From: Glomus cerebriforme
Taxonomy: Eukaryota > Glomeromycota > Glomeromycetes > Glomerales > Glomeraceae
Direction: 5' to 3'
Length of the DNA: 10,979 nucleotides
NCBI GenBank assembly: GCA_003550305.1
Contig: QKYT01000115.1
Coordinates: 118,476 to 129,454, forward strand
The notes under the pieces were generated by a model that saw only the letters and a program-made list of their open reading frames with translations, ran no database searches and had not been told where the DNA came from. Of the stretch, positions 1-8,620 are shown one piece after another. A program made the translations under genes and the position numbers. The stretch's first letter is position 1, and each line of letters starts with the position of its first letter.

Positions 1-72
1 AAAAAAAANTTTTTTNTTTTTNTTTTTTTAAAAAAAAAAAATTTAATATATGTAATAATTTTTTTTTTTTTT
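1..72. repeat. Homopolymer A/T tracts with ambiguous bases
   Basis: The left edge is an A-run, a T-run broken by N at positions 9, 16 and 22, then A(12) at 30-41 and T(14) at 59-72, just upstream of the first gene. The N calls show that the assembler could not resolve this tract. Length and exact bases here should not be trusted. Similar T/A runs recur through the window. Confidence 0.9.
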
Positions 73-79
73 ATTAATC

Positions 80-787
80 ATGAAAAATATACTACAATTA
101 TCATTCACATTCTTAATAATACCAATCCTCCTCTTAATAACTTATCTTCCGAAAGGATTATCACAAGTAACAAAAACAGCAATAGTATTTAGTACACTAC
201 CAGATGTTACAGTTGTAGTAACGGAGCAACCACCAGTTGCTAATCCAACTGATACTATTAATATACCGGGTAATGGTGGACCAGGGGGACCAGCTGGACC
301 TGCTCCTCCTGGTGGCGCTCCACAACAACCTGGGGCACCACCTCCACCTAATGGACCTCCGGCTAATGGACCTCCACCTAATGGACCTCCAGCTAATGGA
401 CCTCCAGCTAATGGACCTCCTCCTAATGCACCACAGCCAAATGCACCACAACCACCTACTACTCCTCCTCCCGGAGCACCACAACCACCTAATAATACTC
501 CTTCCCCGGGAGGTCAACAAAATAGGTAATTTTTTAAAAATTTAATTTTCCTTCTATTTTATTAAATTTTAATTAAATACGCTTTTTTTTAACCAAATAA
601 TTATTTAATTAATAGTCCAACGGATTCATCAGCAAGTACACCAACAGTTAGTGCAACTAATTTATTAACTGGTCATGTACCTGTACCTTCTACTAGACCT
701 AATGGTGGTAATATTATAAAATGGAATTTAATAGAATATAGTGTTATTATAGGCGGATTAATTATGGGTGTATTGGTATTATATTAA
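80..787 (+). CDS. Secreted proline-rich repeat protein, probably GPI-anchored cell-surface protein
   Basis: Two exons, 80-525 and 616-787, join in frame to give 205 aa. The codon split AG|T becomes Ser149. Residues 1-28 form a signal peptide: Lys2, a hydrophobic core at 9-23, and a G-L-S cleavage context before Gln29. Residues 63-90 are Gly/Pro/Ala-rich. Residues 91-115 are five NGPP[A/P] pentapeptides, followed by NAPQP twice (116-125) and more Pro/Gln/Thr-rich sequence. The C-terminus (190-205) is hydrophobic and ends without any cytoplasmic residues. A small-residue stretch (N178-G-G-N181) precedes it, as expected for a GPI-attachment signal. Inference: an extended, probably O-glycosylated cell-wall or surface protein; no enzyme domain is visible. 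It could instead be a single-pass tail-anchored membrane protein. The exact family is not recognised. It is convergent with the lipase gene downstream. Confidence 0.72.
350..454 (+). repeat. 15-bp coding minisatellite (NGPP[A/P] x5, NAPQP x2)
   Basis: Seven consecutive 15-bp units are present. The first five share aatggacctcc followed by a variable 4-base end and encode NGPPA or NGPPP. The last two encode NAPQP. The near-identity of units 3 and 4 at the DNA level suggests recent slippage or unequal exchange. Unit length is a multiple of three, so copy-number change would keep the frame. Confidence 0.92.
526..615 (+). other. Intron of the proline-rich gene (90 bp)
   Basis: The donor is GTAATT and the acceptor AATAG, with a T-rich tract before the acceptor. 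It sits in phase 2. Reading through it meets a stop (TAA at 527-529) at once, whereas splicing opens 57 further codons ending in a hydrophobic anchor. That supports the intron. Confidence 0.8.
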
Positions 788-1407
788 AAAAAAAAAATAA
801 TAATAGAGAAAAAGTGAATAACAAGTAACGTAATCATTTCATGATCAGATTGATTCAGAATTCATTTTATTTAGAAGGATGTATTATATTGTATTAATAT
901 TTATTTACTATTATTTTATATCGCAAACATTTGATTAATAATTTTTTTTTTTAATTAATTTCTTTCTTTAACACATGTCGTGTTTATTACTACATCTTAT
1001 TTTGGAATTAAATACCCCTATGAAACATTATCACATTATCACAATAAAAGAAATTGTGTCACAACTATGGTATAGCCGTATTTAGAAAACACTTACGTCA
1101 TCTGCGCCAGTAGCGAGTGAAATTGGGTATAATTTGTTGAACGAATTATAAAATAATTTGATGGTGGCGTTAGCGTAGATTATTATTTAATTAAATCAAT
1201 TTAAGTAAAAAATTAATTCTCTACATTCATAAAATTCATTATTTTTTTTTTTATATAATTGATTATTATTATCATCATTCAGTCAATAATATTATTTATC
1301 ACACGATTTTAAAATAATTAAATAAAAATTTTTTTAAAAAAGTATTGTATTTAATAATTATATAATACAACAAATAAATAAAAAAATTAGCTACATAACA
1401 TAAATAA
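788..1407. other. Convergent intergenic region, no gene seen
   Basis: This is the shared 3' flank of the proline-rich gene (+) and the lipase gene (-). It is very AT-rich. A slightly GC-richer patch at about 1088-1180 contains TTACGTCA (1093-1100), an ATF/CREB-like octamer that may be chance. No open frame of note, tRNA or transposon terminus was recognised. Confidence 0.7.
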
Positions 1408-3411
1408 TCAGTAATCATGGATATGTTTTTCAGCAAATTCCTCAAAACTTTTGGTTTCATTATCATTAGTTTTAATATTTTCTTCTCTTACATTAATAGT
1501 TGGACCATCAAAGTACTGTCTCGCTTTTTGCATAGCAGCAAAATATCTAGCAGGCAAATGATTTCTAAAACAAGTAGGTAAAATTTTTTCAACAATAGCC
1601 AAAGGACTTCCTTCCATATGCTTATACTCTTGGAAATCATGTCGAACATCATCATGATGATCTTCTGTATCAGATTTATGCCATTCACTCCAATAAGTCT
1701 TTCCAATTAATTTTTCTACTCCATCTATCACACCACCAAAGATGTCAAAATGATCATAATCACGTTCAATAATAACGGGTTCTTTACCTGAAGAAAATAA
1801 ATTTCTCGTACAAGTAGGTCTACTTCCATCTTGGAAAAATTTAATTCCTTCCCCAATATGTGCATAATTTAATATACTATTCTTATCGATCACACGCCTA
1901 ACAGATGGATCGTTCCAACCAGGTGGAAGTTTAGTGATAATATCACTATCATCAATAATTCTCCAAAGAGTGTTTTGTCTATCATATGGAGTATTACTAT
2001 AAGAAGCGAATTCTGCAGCAAATTCTGCATCACCAACACTTGGACTACCAAACATATAACCATCTCTTAAAATACAATTTGGTCCAAGATCTTTTGGAGC
2101 TTTAATGAGACGAGTATAAAATAAACTAGCAAGTGCCGCACCTAAATGATAGGAATTAGTTTAGTTTAAATATTTTACAAAATATTAATTTAAATTCGAT
2201 CAAAAAAAAAAAAAAAAAAAAGTTACCTAAAGAGTGACCAGTTACCCAAACATTTATTTTTACTTTTTCTGTTCGACAAGCTTGAATGTCAGCAGCCTTT
2301 GCTCTAATAGCCCTAATCATTGATATATAAGGAGAAGAACGACTTGATCTTGTAGAAAAACTGTCTTGTGGAAACAATGAAGTATAAAATCCTTCATGAA
2401 CATCACCAAATACAAAACTTCTTCCATCAACTCGTTGAAACATTAAATCAACAACAAAATCTTCGAAATTAATAGGAGTTGTTCCTTTAAATACAACAAC
2501 AATAAAATTATATTTTTCACTCCAAAACATTCCCGAAAAAGGTCCCCCTAAAGAATTTAATTCTGATAATGAAGAAAATTTCAATCCCCATTTATTTGCT
2601 TGTTCATGTATACGAATTTCACTTTCTCTCAAATTATTTGCGATGGCATTAATTTCTTCTGATATCATAGATCTTTTGTTATTTCTCGCGATTTGTTCTG
2701 TCAATTTATGAGCATTTCTAACCATTTCTTCGTTACGTTCATATATAATACAGGACATAAATAATAATAATTCGGCAATATCAAGATGAAAACTACGATG
2801 TTGTATCGTTCCATCAACTCCAAATATTGAATCATCCAAATGTTCCTCTGGTAATGGTGGTGGTAAAGGAGCATTCAACGCTTTAATTCCATCCTTTACG
2901 ATTTCGTCTACTTCTGAAGTAAATATTCTTGGATCCCCTAATATAAGGAATTAGATGTTAAAAAAAAAAAATATATATATGTATGACATACATAATATAA
3001 AATAAAAAAGTAAAAAAAAATCTTACACCAATTAACAATCGATAATCCATATGCCCATTTATCACTAATTTTTTGAATTAAAGTTTCTAATCCTAATTTA
3101 AGTCCAATATTTAAAAGAAATTCCAATAGAATGATTCCAACAATCAATGTAGGAAATACCGTAACCAACAACAAGAAATTAATCGGATGAAAGATTGGCA
3201 TTGTCAATTCAAACAACAAAGTAACAATAACATTCTTCAAAACTTGGTGTGCGTATACTATATAAGTGAGTGATGGCATCCATATTAATACTTGAGGTTT
3301 GTGAGCAGGTGTCGCGTTTAAATCTTCTATACGATGCTTAGTATCTTTTGAATAAAAATTGTAAATAGGTTCTTCATCTTCGATATTAGTTTTTTCAAAA
3401 TGAGGTGGCAT
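1408..3411 (-). CDS. Class 3 lipase (alpha/beta hydrolase) with N-terminal membrane segments
   Basis: Three exons on the minus strand, 3411-3027, 2937-2227 and 2141-1408, join in frame to give 609 aa ending in TGA. Residues 1-57 are polar. Two hydrophobic segments lie at about 58-74 and 77-105, so the protein is probably anchored in a membrane (ER or lipid droplet; inference). The lipase core has the oxyanion-type strand IVVVFKGTT (Lys279-Thr281), HEGFY (309-313) and the nucleophile elbow GHSLGAA with Ser364, reassembled exactly across the second intron. It continues with FGSPSVGD (396-403), Asp432 in DSDIITKLPP as the probable catalytic acid, and His560 in RNHLPARYF as the probable catalytic base. 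The family hydrolyses acylglycerols or related lipid esters; the substrate here is unknown. The 609-aa length is longer than secreted fungal lipases (about 270-300 aa) and fits the intracellular membrane-linked type. The ATG at 3411 is the first in frame and precedes a normal polar N-terminus. Confidence 0.93.
2142..2226 (-). other. Lipase intron 2 (85 bp), splits the catalytic motif
   Basis: On the minus strand the donor is GTAACT, followed at once by a run of 20 T (plus strand 2202-2221 is all A). The acceptor is ATTTAG. It is a phase-1 intron inside the Gly366 codon, so GHSL lies on one exon and the rest of GHSLGAALA on the next. Restoration of this family motif proves the junction. Confidence 0.95.
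2938..3026 (-). other. Lipase intron 1 (89 bp)
   Basis: The minus-strand donor GTAAGA and acceptor TATTAG are in phase 1, within the Trp129 codon. The intron separates the N-terminal membrane exon from the hydrolase exons. It contains an (AT) run and a short palindrome at 2978-2994. Confidence 0.88.
2978..2994. repeat. Short palindrome in lipase intron 1
   Basis: Two 8-bp arms, tatgtatg and catacata, flank one central base. It adjoins an (AT) dinucleotide run. It could form a small cruciform or RNA hairpin in the intron; no function can be assigned. Confidence 0.75.
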
Positions 3412-3488
3412 AATTTATGATTAAACCGTTGGTACTATCCTTATTTTGGAATAGTTTAAAAATAATTTTTTTTTTCGTTATTCGGTGA

Positions 3489-3512
3489 TTTTTTTTTTTT
3501 TAAAAAAAAAAA
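3489..3512. repeat. T13A11 homopolymer palindrome
   Basis: A run of 13 T is followed directly by 11 A, about 80 bp upstream of the lipase start codon. Such tracts exclude nucleosomes in fungal promoters in general (known). A role in opening the lipase promoter here is inference. Confidence 0.9.
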
Positions 3513-4721
3513 TCCTATCACAAGCGTTGTCGTTGCTGTGAAAAAAAATTTTTTCCACATTTTTATATTTTTATTCTCATACTGTAACACTGCAAATCGG
3601 GATCAAAAAAAAAAATATATATATATATCAAAGAATTCTATTGAATAAGATCCTCGGAGTAATTATTCATTTTTAGAAGGTAATCACCATTTAGGGGATG
3701 CATTATTTAGAAATTGTACCAATATTTAGAGTTTTGAGTTACTATGCATATACAATAATTTGATCACAAACCACTATCTTAATAAATTCACTAATGGCAG
3801 TTTTTAAATCAACTATGATAAAAACACCATAAAGTAAAAAAATTACTCGTGATTTTTTGTAATTGTCTCATGATAATAAAATTAATAAAATTATAATGAA
3901 ATTAATCATTCCTATAATAAAGATCATCCGAGGATATTCAGGGATGACATATGGGACCGGGAAAGCCATGATAAAGACTTAATTGTTATCAGATTTGAAC
4001 TTAAGGGATGGAAGAGAAATACGTCATAACACGGATATACTTATATATTTGATAAAGATCTGATATTTCGCGTCATACAAAAGGTACAGTAAATAAGATT
4101 TGGTATATTACATTTTTCTATGTAAAATTAATTAATGCAGTTTGAAATGATTGATAGATATTCAAAATAATGTTTCCACAGACAAATTATTTCTTGAAAT
4201 TTTTAAAGTAACAAGTGTGAATACGACTATACGAATCCACAACTGATTTACCGTCGATATTTGGTTGAGGACTCTTAAAAAGTAGATCAATTATTCTTTA
4301 TTTATAAAATCATACAGTATTCACATAATTACTTGATTTATAACTTTTTTTTTTATATAAAGTTTGAACGTAATGGGGAGTAAAAAAAATTGATTGGCCG
4401 GATGAATGGACAATCAGTAGCTTTGAGAGCCCATAGAGATGTAGAATAACATTAAATTTCAAATTACTGTAATAAAAAATTTTTATCGGATTTTAAAATA
4501 AATTACGGTAAATAAATTGTAAACTATAAATTTTTTTAACAAATTTTATAATATCTAATTAAGATTAGACGAATATTAATTACCGAATTATGCAAGCACA
4601 AATCATTTATTTCACACGTTAAATTTAGTCTTCAATCGATAATTATACTATCAAGCTTTTATCAACAAATCTTTTATCGGTATAATTAGATGTCTTTATA
4701 TAAATTATATCTATTTATATA

Positions 4722-4747
4722 GTTATTGTGGTTATTGTGGTTATTGT
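4722..4747. repeat. 9-bp tandem repeat, about three copies
   Basis: The unit gttattgtg occurs at 4722-4730 and 4731-4739, then as a partial copy at 4740-4747. It lies in non-coding DNA with no open frame of note. Confidence 0.9.
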
Positions 4748-4842
4748 TCAATCGATTAGACATACAATATTGTTATATAAGCGTAGCTCCCATTGATCAC
4801 CACATTAATCCTAATGACCGACTTAACGACCATCATTATTGG

Positions 4843-4881
4843 GTTTATCAATCTATCAATGAGCTATTGATAAACTTTTTT
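4843..4881. other. Perfect 10-bp inverted repeat followed by a T run
   Basis: The arms gtttatcaat (4843-4852) and attgataaac (4866-4875) pair perfectly around a 13-base spacer, and T residues follow. The shape recalls a bacterial terminator, but this is a eukaryotic intergenic region. An RNA polymerase III transcript end is possible but no A or B box of quality was found upstream. Confidence 0.6.
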
Positions 4882-6143
4882 ACTTAGTAATCAACATTTA
4901 TTTTATTTATTTATTTAAATATGTGGACAAAATTGTAAAAGCTTCTGAATATCTTCCTTCAAATTCAAATAGAAACAAGATTTCTCAGAATTTCAAACAT
5001 TATACAAAATATTACACAGACCATTGAACTGTTTCGCATTATAAAATTTTGGAATTTTTTTTTTTGAAACAATGTTCAATTTATCCCAATGAAATGAATA
5101 TAATGATGAAACTAAAGATTATTATTATTATTACTGTATATAATAACTGGATGAAAAAAAAAATTTAAAGTGTAATTATTTAACAACATCACAGTTTAAC
5201 TTAATATTACTATTTTACTTCAAGCATGAACATAATTAACCATGAATGATGTGTGTCATAAAATTATTATTCTTTAATTTCTTCCAATGAGATAAATCTA
5301 ACAAGCTACAAACGGTAGAGAAATTGTAAACCTTAAGCAGTATTAAGATAAAACAGAGTAATTAGATTATAATACATACTGCTAGTATTTTAGTAAAAAA
5401 ATTCCATTCCACACATCATTATACCAATTATGATTATCAAAAATCAATTTTAACAGGAGACAAACCATTAAAAAAATGGATTCTTGTCTGAATTTTCATG
5501 ACTTATTTACTAAGACATGTAATATATCTTAATTTGAATATTATTACACACAATAATATCATGTGAATAAACTTTGCGAACACATATTACGTAAAATCTC
5601 ATAATTGAAAATAGAATTTACTAGATAGCAATAACATAAAATAATAAAATTACTAAAAGATACAAAATATTTATACGATATACATTTATACTAATTAAAG
5701 TTAGTAATAGTAGTGTTTTGGCTTTAATCAAATCGGGTGTCCTTGTTATTGATAAGAATTATATGCTACAATTCTCAGCACCAATTGTGATGCGGTCATT
5801 TATCTATCAAAAATATGGGAATGAAAAAATTTTCTGAAACCGTTCTTGGATCATTATGCTTAGAACTAATATAACTAATATGTAAATAAATCAAACTAGA
5901 AAATTAGTCAAAATTGTTCAATAGTAAGATTAAGATTATCCAATTGATATCTTTGCATTTACTGAGTCATAATTAATTCTGATTTACTAATAATTTGTTT
6001 TAATAAAGATATTTAATAGTTATTTCATTTTGAATTTTCTCAGCCCTAAAGACCAGTAACCAAGATAGATTTTAGGATTTTTATAAGTTAATAGTAACCT
6101 ATAATTGCAATAGAAACATTTAATTGGATTCTATCAACTGTGC

Positions 6144-6150
6144 TATAAAA
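6144..6150 (+). promoter_or_regulatory. Possible TATA box of the GrpE gene
   Basis: TATAAAA lies 47 bp upstream of the ATG at 6197. The match is good, but the surrounding DNA is so A/T-rich that chance matches are common. Confidence 0.3.
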
Positions 6151-6196
6151 ATTATAAAATTTTTTCCACACTGTAAATATTGTTATTATTTCAAAT

Positions 6197-6945
6197 ATGT
6201 CATTCTCTCTATCATTATTTCGTAAAGAGCTATTCAATAAAGCAAAACACTCTCTATTACTATCTTCTTCAATAAAAATACCAAAAGTTCCACATAATAT
6301 ATTATTTTCAACAGCAGCTCAAGAAATTAATATCAATAATAGTAATAATGACGCAGAAATCGAGGAAATAAGTGATTCTAATACAGAAATTGATTCAAAA
6401 GATAAGAAAATAGCTGAACTTAAGGTATCTTAATTTATTTATTTTTTTTTTTAAAAAAAAAAATTATTTATAATAATTAGATAAATACATATTTATTTTT
6501 TTCTTGCAAAATATAGGATAGTTATCTTAAGTGTTTAGCAGATATGGAAAATTTACGAGAACGTACACGCAAAGAAGTAGAACATACTGCACAATTTGCT
6601 ATACAAAAATTTGCCAAAGATTTACTTAATACAGTAGATGTTTTACATCTAGCTTTAACTTCTATTCCTGCAGAAGTTCGTAATGATACTCAAAATAACC
6701 CTCACTTTGTTAATTTATACAATGGAATTTCTTTAACTGAATCTGAATTATTAAACATCTTAAAGAAATATGGTATTGAAAAAACAAATCCTTTAGGTGA
6801 AAAATTTGATCCTAATATTCATGAAGCTGTTTATCAGGCTAATGTTCCTGATAAAGAATCTGGAATTGTTTTTGATGTACAAAAAGTTGGGTATACTTTA
6901 TTTGGTAGAATTATTAGACCTCCTCAAGTTGGAGTTAGTAGTTAG
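6197..6945 (+). CDS. mge1: GrpE nucleotide exchange factor, mitochondrial (Mge1-type)
   Basis: Two exons, 6197-6424 and 6517-6945, join in phase 0 to give 218 aa. Family role: it releases ADP from mitochondrial Hsp70 so that the chaperone can cycle during protein import and folding in the matrix. Residues 1 to about 40 are rich in Ser, Leu and basic residues with few acidic ones (Arg9, Lys10, Lys15, Lys17), as a mitochondrial presequence should be. Residues 43-66 are an acidic Asn/Asp/Glu linker. From about 66 the GrpE fold begins: a long helix through ADMENLRERTRKE (84-96) that spans the intron. It ends with the family signature FDPNIHEAV (173-181) and, 19 residues later, GYTLFGRIIRPPQVGV (201-216). 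Pro212 sits where Ser or Ala is usual; otherwise the signature fits. The length is typical for fungal Mge1. The first in-frame ATG supplies the presequence. Divergent from the lipase gene. Confidence 0.95.
6425..6516 (+). other. GrpE intron (92 bp) with T11A11 palindrome
   Basis: The donor GTATCT follows Lys76 and the acceptor is ATATAG, in phase 0. The spliced product reads ...IAELK-DSYLKCLADM..., which restores the conserved GrpE helix. A T11A11 tract lies at 6442-6463. Confidence 0.95.
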
Positions 6946-6962
6946 ATTTGATGAAAATTTTA

Positions 6963-6968
6963 AATAAA
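6963..6968 (+). terminator. Poly(A) signal candidate, GrpE gene
   Basis: AATAAA begins 17 bases after the stop codon, followed by T-rich sequence. This is a plausible cleavage and polyadenylation signal, though the motif is frequent in such AT-rich DNA. Confidence 0.4.
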
Positions 6969-8317
6969 CATTTTTAATCTAATCATACTTATTAGGTTCT
7001 AACTAGGTTATTGAATAAATACTTGGTTATATATTTACTGTATATCAACATACAATAATTTCTACTCTTTAAAATCATTAGTCTTTATATAGAATATTAT
7101 AATTTTTTTACATGGTATGTATTGATAAAAAATATATATAATTTTATAATATACTTACCTTTATTATAATTAATAAAACAAAACATTAATAGTAAACTTG
7201 ATATTTTATATTCACAATTGAATATATTCTTTAACATTTTTAATGAAAGTAATCCAAATTATGATTAGATTAGTTAAAAAAAAATGCATCATTATGAGAG
7301 ATAATTAACCATATTTATAAGAAAATAGGTTATATTGAAGTCAAACTTAAATCTGAGGAGGGATCGTATCTACGAATGTTTAACTTCCAGACGTGATAGG
7401 ATGGCTGAGTTCTGTCCCATTGTTAGGTGAGTTAAATTTGCAGAATAGTCATATAATAACTTTTATATACAAACTCAACACTGTTTTTAAGATTAGTTGA
7501 AATCCTAAATAATTAAGTAGAAATTAATTTTAGTATTACTGAATTACATTGAAGAGCTATTGTATTGAAAGGTTATTAAATTATAATTGTGTACCTTACC
7601 AAATTAAATTTTATGTATTAATTCTCTTAAATTATTTAACTCTTTATAAAAGGATCAATTGAGACTTAATATAAAAAAAAGCAAAATTATAAGTGTTGTA
7701 AGAAATTTAATAAATTATACAAATCAATTTGAATTATTGGCATTATATTTTAAATATTACAAATGTATTTTCTGGTGAATAATTCCATGGATTCTGTAAT
7801 ATAATCATTATTTAAGATTCGATCTATGCTAAATTTCTATTTCTACAACTGAAAGCATTGATGAGAGTTTCATTATCATATCAACTAAATATTTTGAGAG
7901 AATTTAGCTAAAATATCTAATAATTCATACCATTATTATCCATTTTCATTTAAAAATTCAAAAAATCTTTTAGATTCGGGTAATTATTAAATAAAATTTC
8001 TGAAATACTTTTCTAAAGTTGCAAATATTATTCTTCTCTAGTATCATCATCAACATGATAATTCTTTAGATTAATGAGTGGAAATTACTATCTAAGCTTA
8101 TCTAATGCCTTACTTAATTCCAAGAATTTACAAAAACTGATTTAATCTAATAAATAATAATAAAGAAAACTTAATATTATTAAATTATTGTAATTTTGCT
8201 ATATTACCTCCATAAACATAATACCATGAATAATTTTCAAATACTTTATATAATCTGTAGAAGATTGTAAAATTTTGTAGTTCACTAAAAATAAGGCTAA
8301 GTCAATACGTTATACAA

Positions 8318-8331
8318 TGATCATATGATCA
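8318..8331. repeat. 14-bp perfect palindrome
   Basis: The sequence tgatcatatgatca is its own reverse complement. It could be a dimeric regulator site or chance. Nothing nearby indicates which. Confidence 0.85.
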
Positions 8332-8462
8332 CACAAATTATGTGTTTATGGTGTTACAACATCACAAAGAAAAATTTCCTTTTATGGTACTTGTTTGACA
8401 ATAACAAATAAGTTCGCATTCTCCTTGTTTCAAATAAATATAACAGATTACACATATATTAT

Positions 8463-8498
8463 TTATCATTTACTTAATAATATTATCATTTACTTAAT
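8463..8498. repeat. Direct duplication, 16-bp identical copies
   Basis: ttatcatttacttaat occurs at 8463-8478 and again at 8483-8498, a period of 20 bp. This is a local tandem duplication in non-coding DNA. Confidence 0.9.
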
Positions 8499-8591
8499 CA
8501 TATAAATATTTTAATAACAAACATGCAAGTATTATAACATATTTTTCTTGTATAGTCTTTGTTTGATAAATGAGAGTTAGTTGTAAAAAAA

Positions 8592-8620
8592 ATTCTTTCA
8601 AATGATTCTTTCAAATGATT
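8592..8620. repeat. 13-bp tandem repeat, 2.2 copies
   Basis: The unit attctttcaaatg occurs at 8592-8604 and 8605-8617, followed by a partial third copy. It is probably a slippage product. Confidence 0.9.

Larger units (their letters stand above)
3412..6196. other. Divergent intergenic region between lipase and GrpE genes, no convincing gene
   Basis: This 2.8-kb non-coding stretch should hold both promoters. It contains a T13A11 palindrome (3489-3512), an A11 plus (TA)n run (about 3605-3628), a 9-bp tandem repeat (4722-4747), a hairpin followed by T residues (4843-4881), and (ATT)5 (5118-5132). Two slightly GC-richer islands lie at about 3922-3970 and 4391-4444. Frames are otherwise broken every few dozen codons. 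No transposase, reverse transcriptase or RNA gene was recognised. Diverged relics of mobile elements cannot be excluded by eye. Confidence 0.65.

Noticed and set aside
197..520. Minus-strand open frame rich in Arg, Trp and Ser over the proline-rich repeat
   Set aside because: It is the mirror of the Pro/Gly-codon repeats on the plus strand, with no sensible composition or motif.
237..545. Plus-strand frame with repeated LMDL over the same repeat
   Set aside because: It is a +1 shadow of the real repeat. It lacks a signal peptide or splice continuity.
1488..1706. Second minus-strand frame within the lipase C-terminal exon
   Set aside because: It lies inside the lipase coding exon in another frame. 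The lipase frame carries the family residues.
2202..2221. A20 run as the poly(A) tail of a retroposed copy
   Set aside because: It lies inside a spliced intron of the lipase gene as the T-rich tract after the donor. No retroposed body or target duplication adjoins it.
3640..3940. Inverted match of tccgaggat (about 3930) with a related stretch near 3650, as possible terminal repeats of a MITE
   Set aside because: Only nine bases match, the flanks do not extend it, and no target duplication is seen.
3992..4000. Minus-strand GTTCAAATC, a tRNA B-box-like sequence
   Set aside because: The flanking bases do not form the T-arm stem, and no acceptor or anticodon arm is visible.
4020..4026. TACGTCA, a second ACGTCA core in the divergent intergenic region
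   Set aside because: A single half-site-like match, without clustering or a consistent distance to either gene, is not enough to call a regulator site.
6032..6039. GAATTTTC, a two-unit heat-shock-element-like site about 160 bp upstream of GrpE
   Set aside because: Regulation of a chaperone cofactor by Hsf1 would make sense, but only two adjacent units are present and a few such matches are expected by chance in 11 kb of this composition.
7378..7397. Minus-strand GGAAGTTAAAC, similar to the 5S rRNA internal A box
   Set aside because: No C box, no closing stem and no further 5S-like sequence lie around it, so a 5S gene or 5S-derived SINE is not supported.
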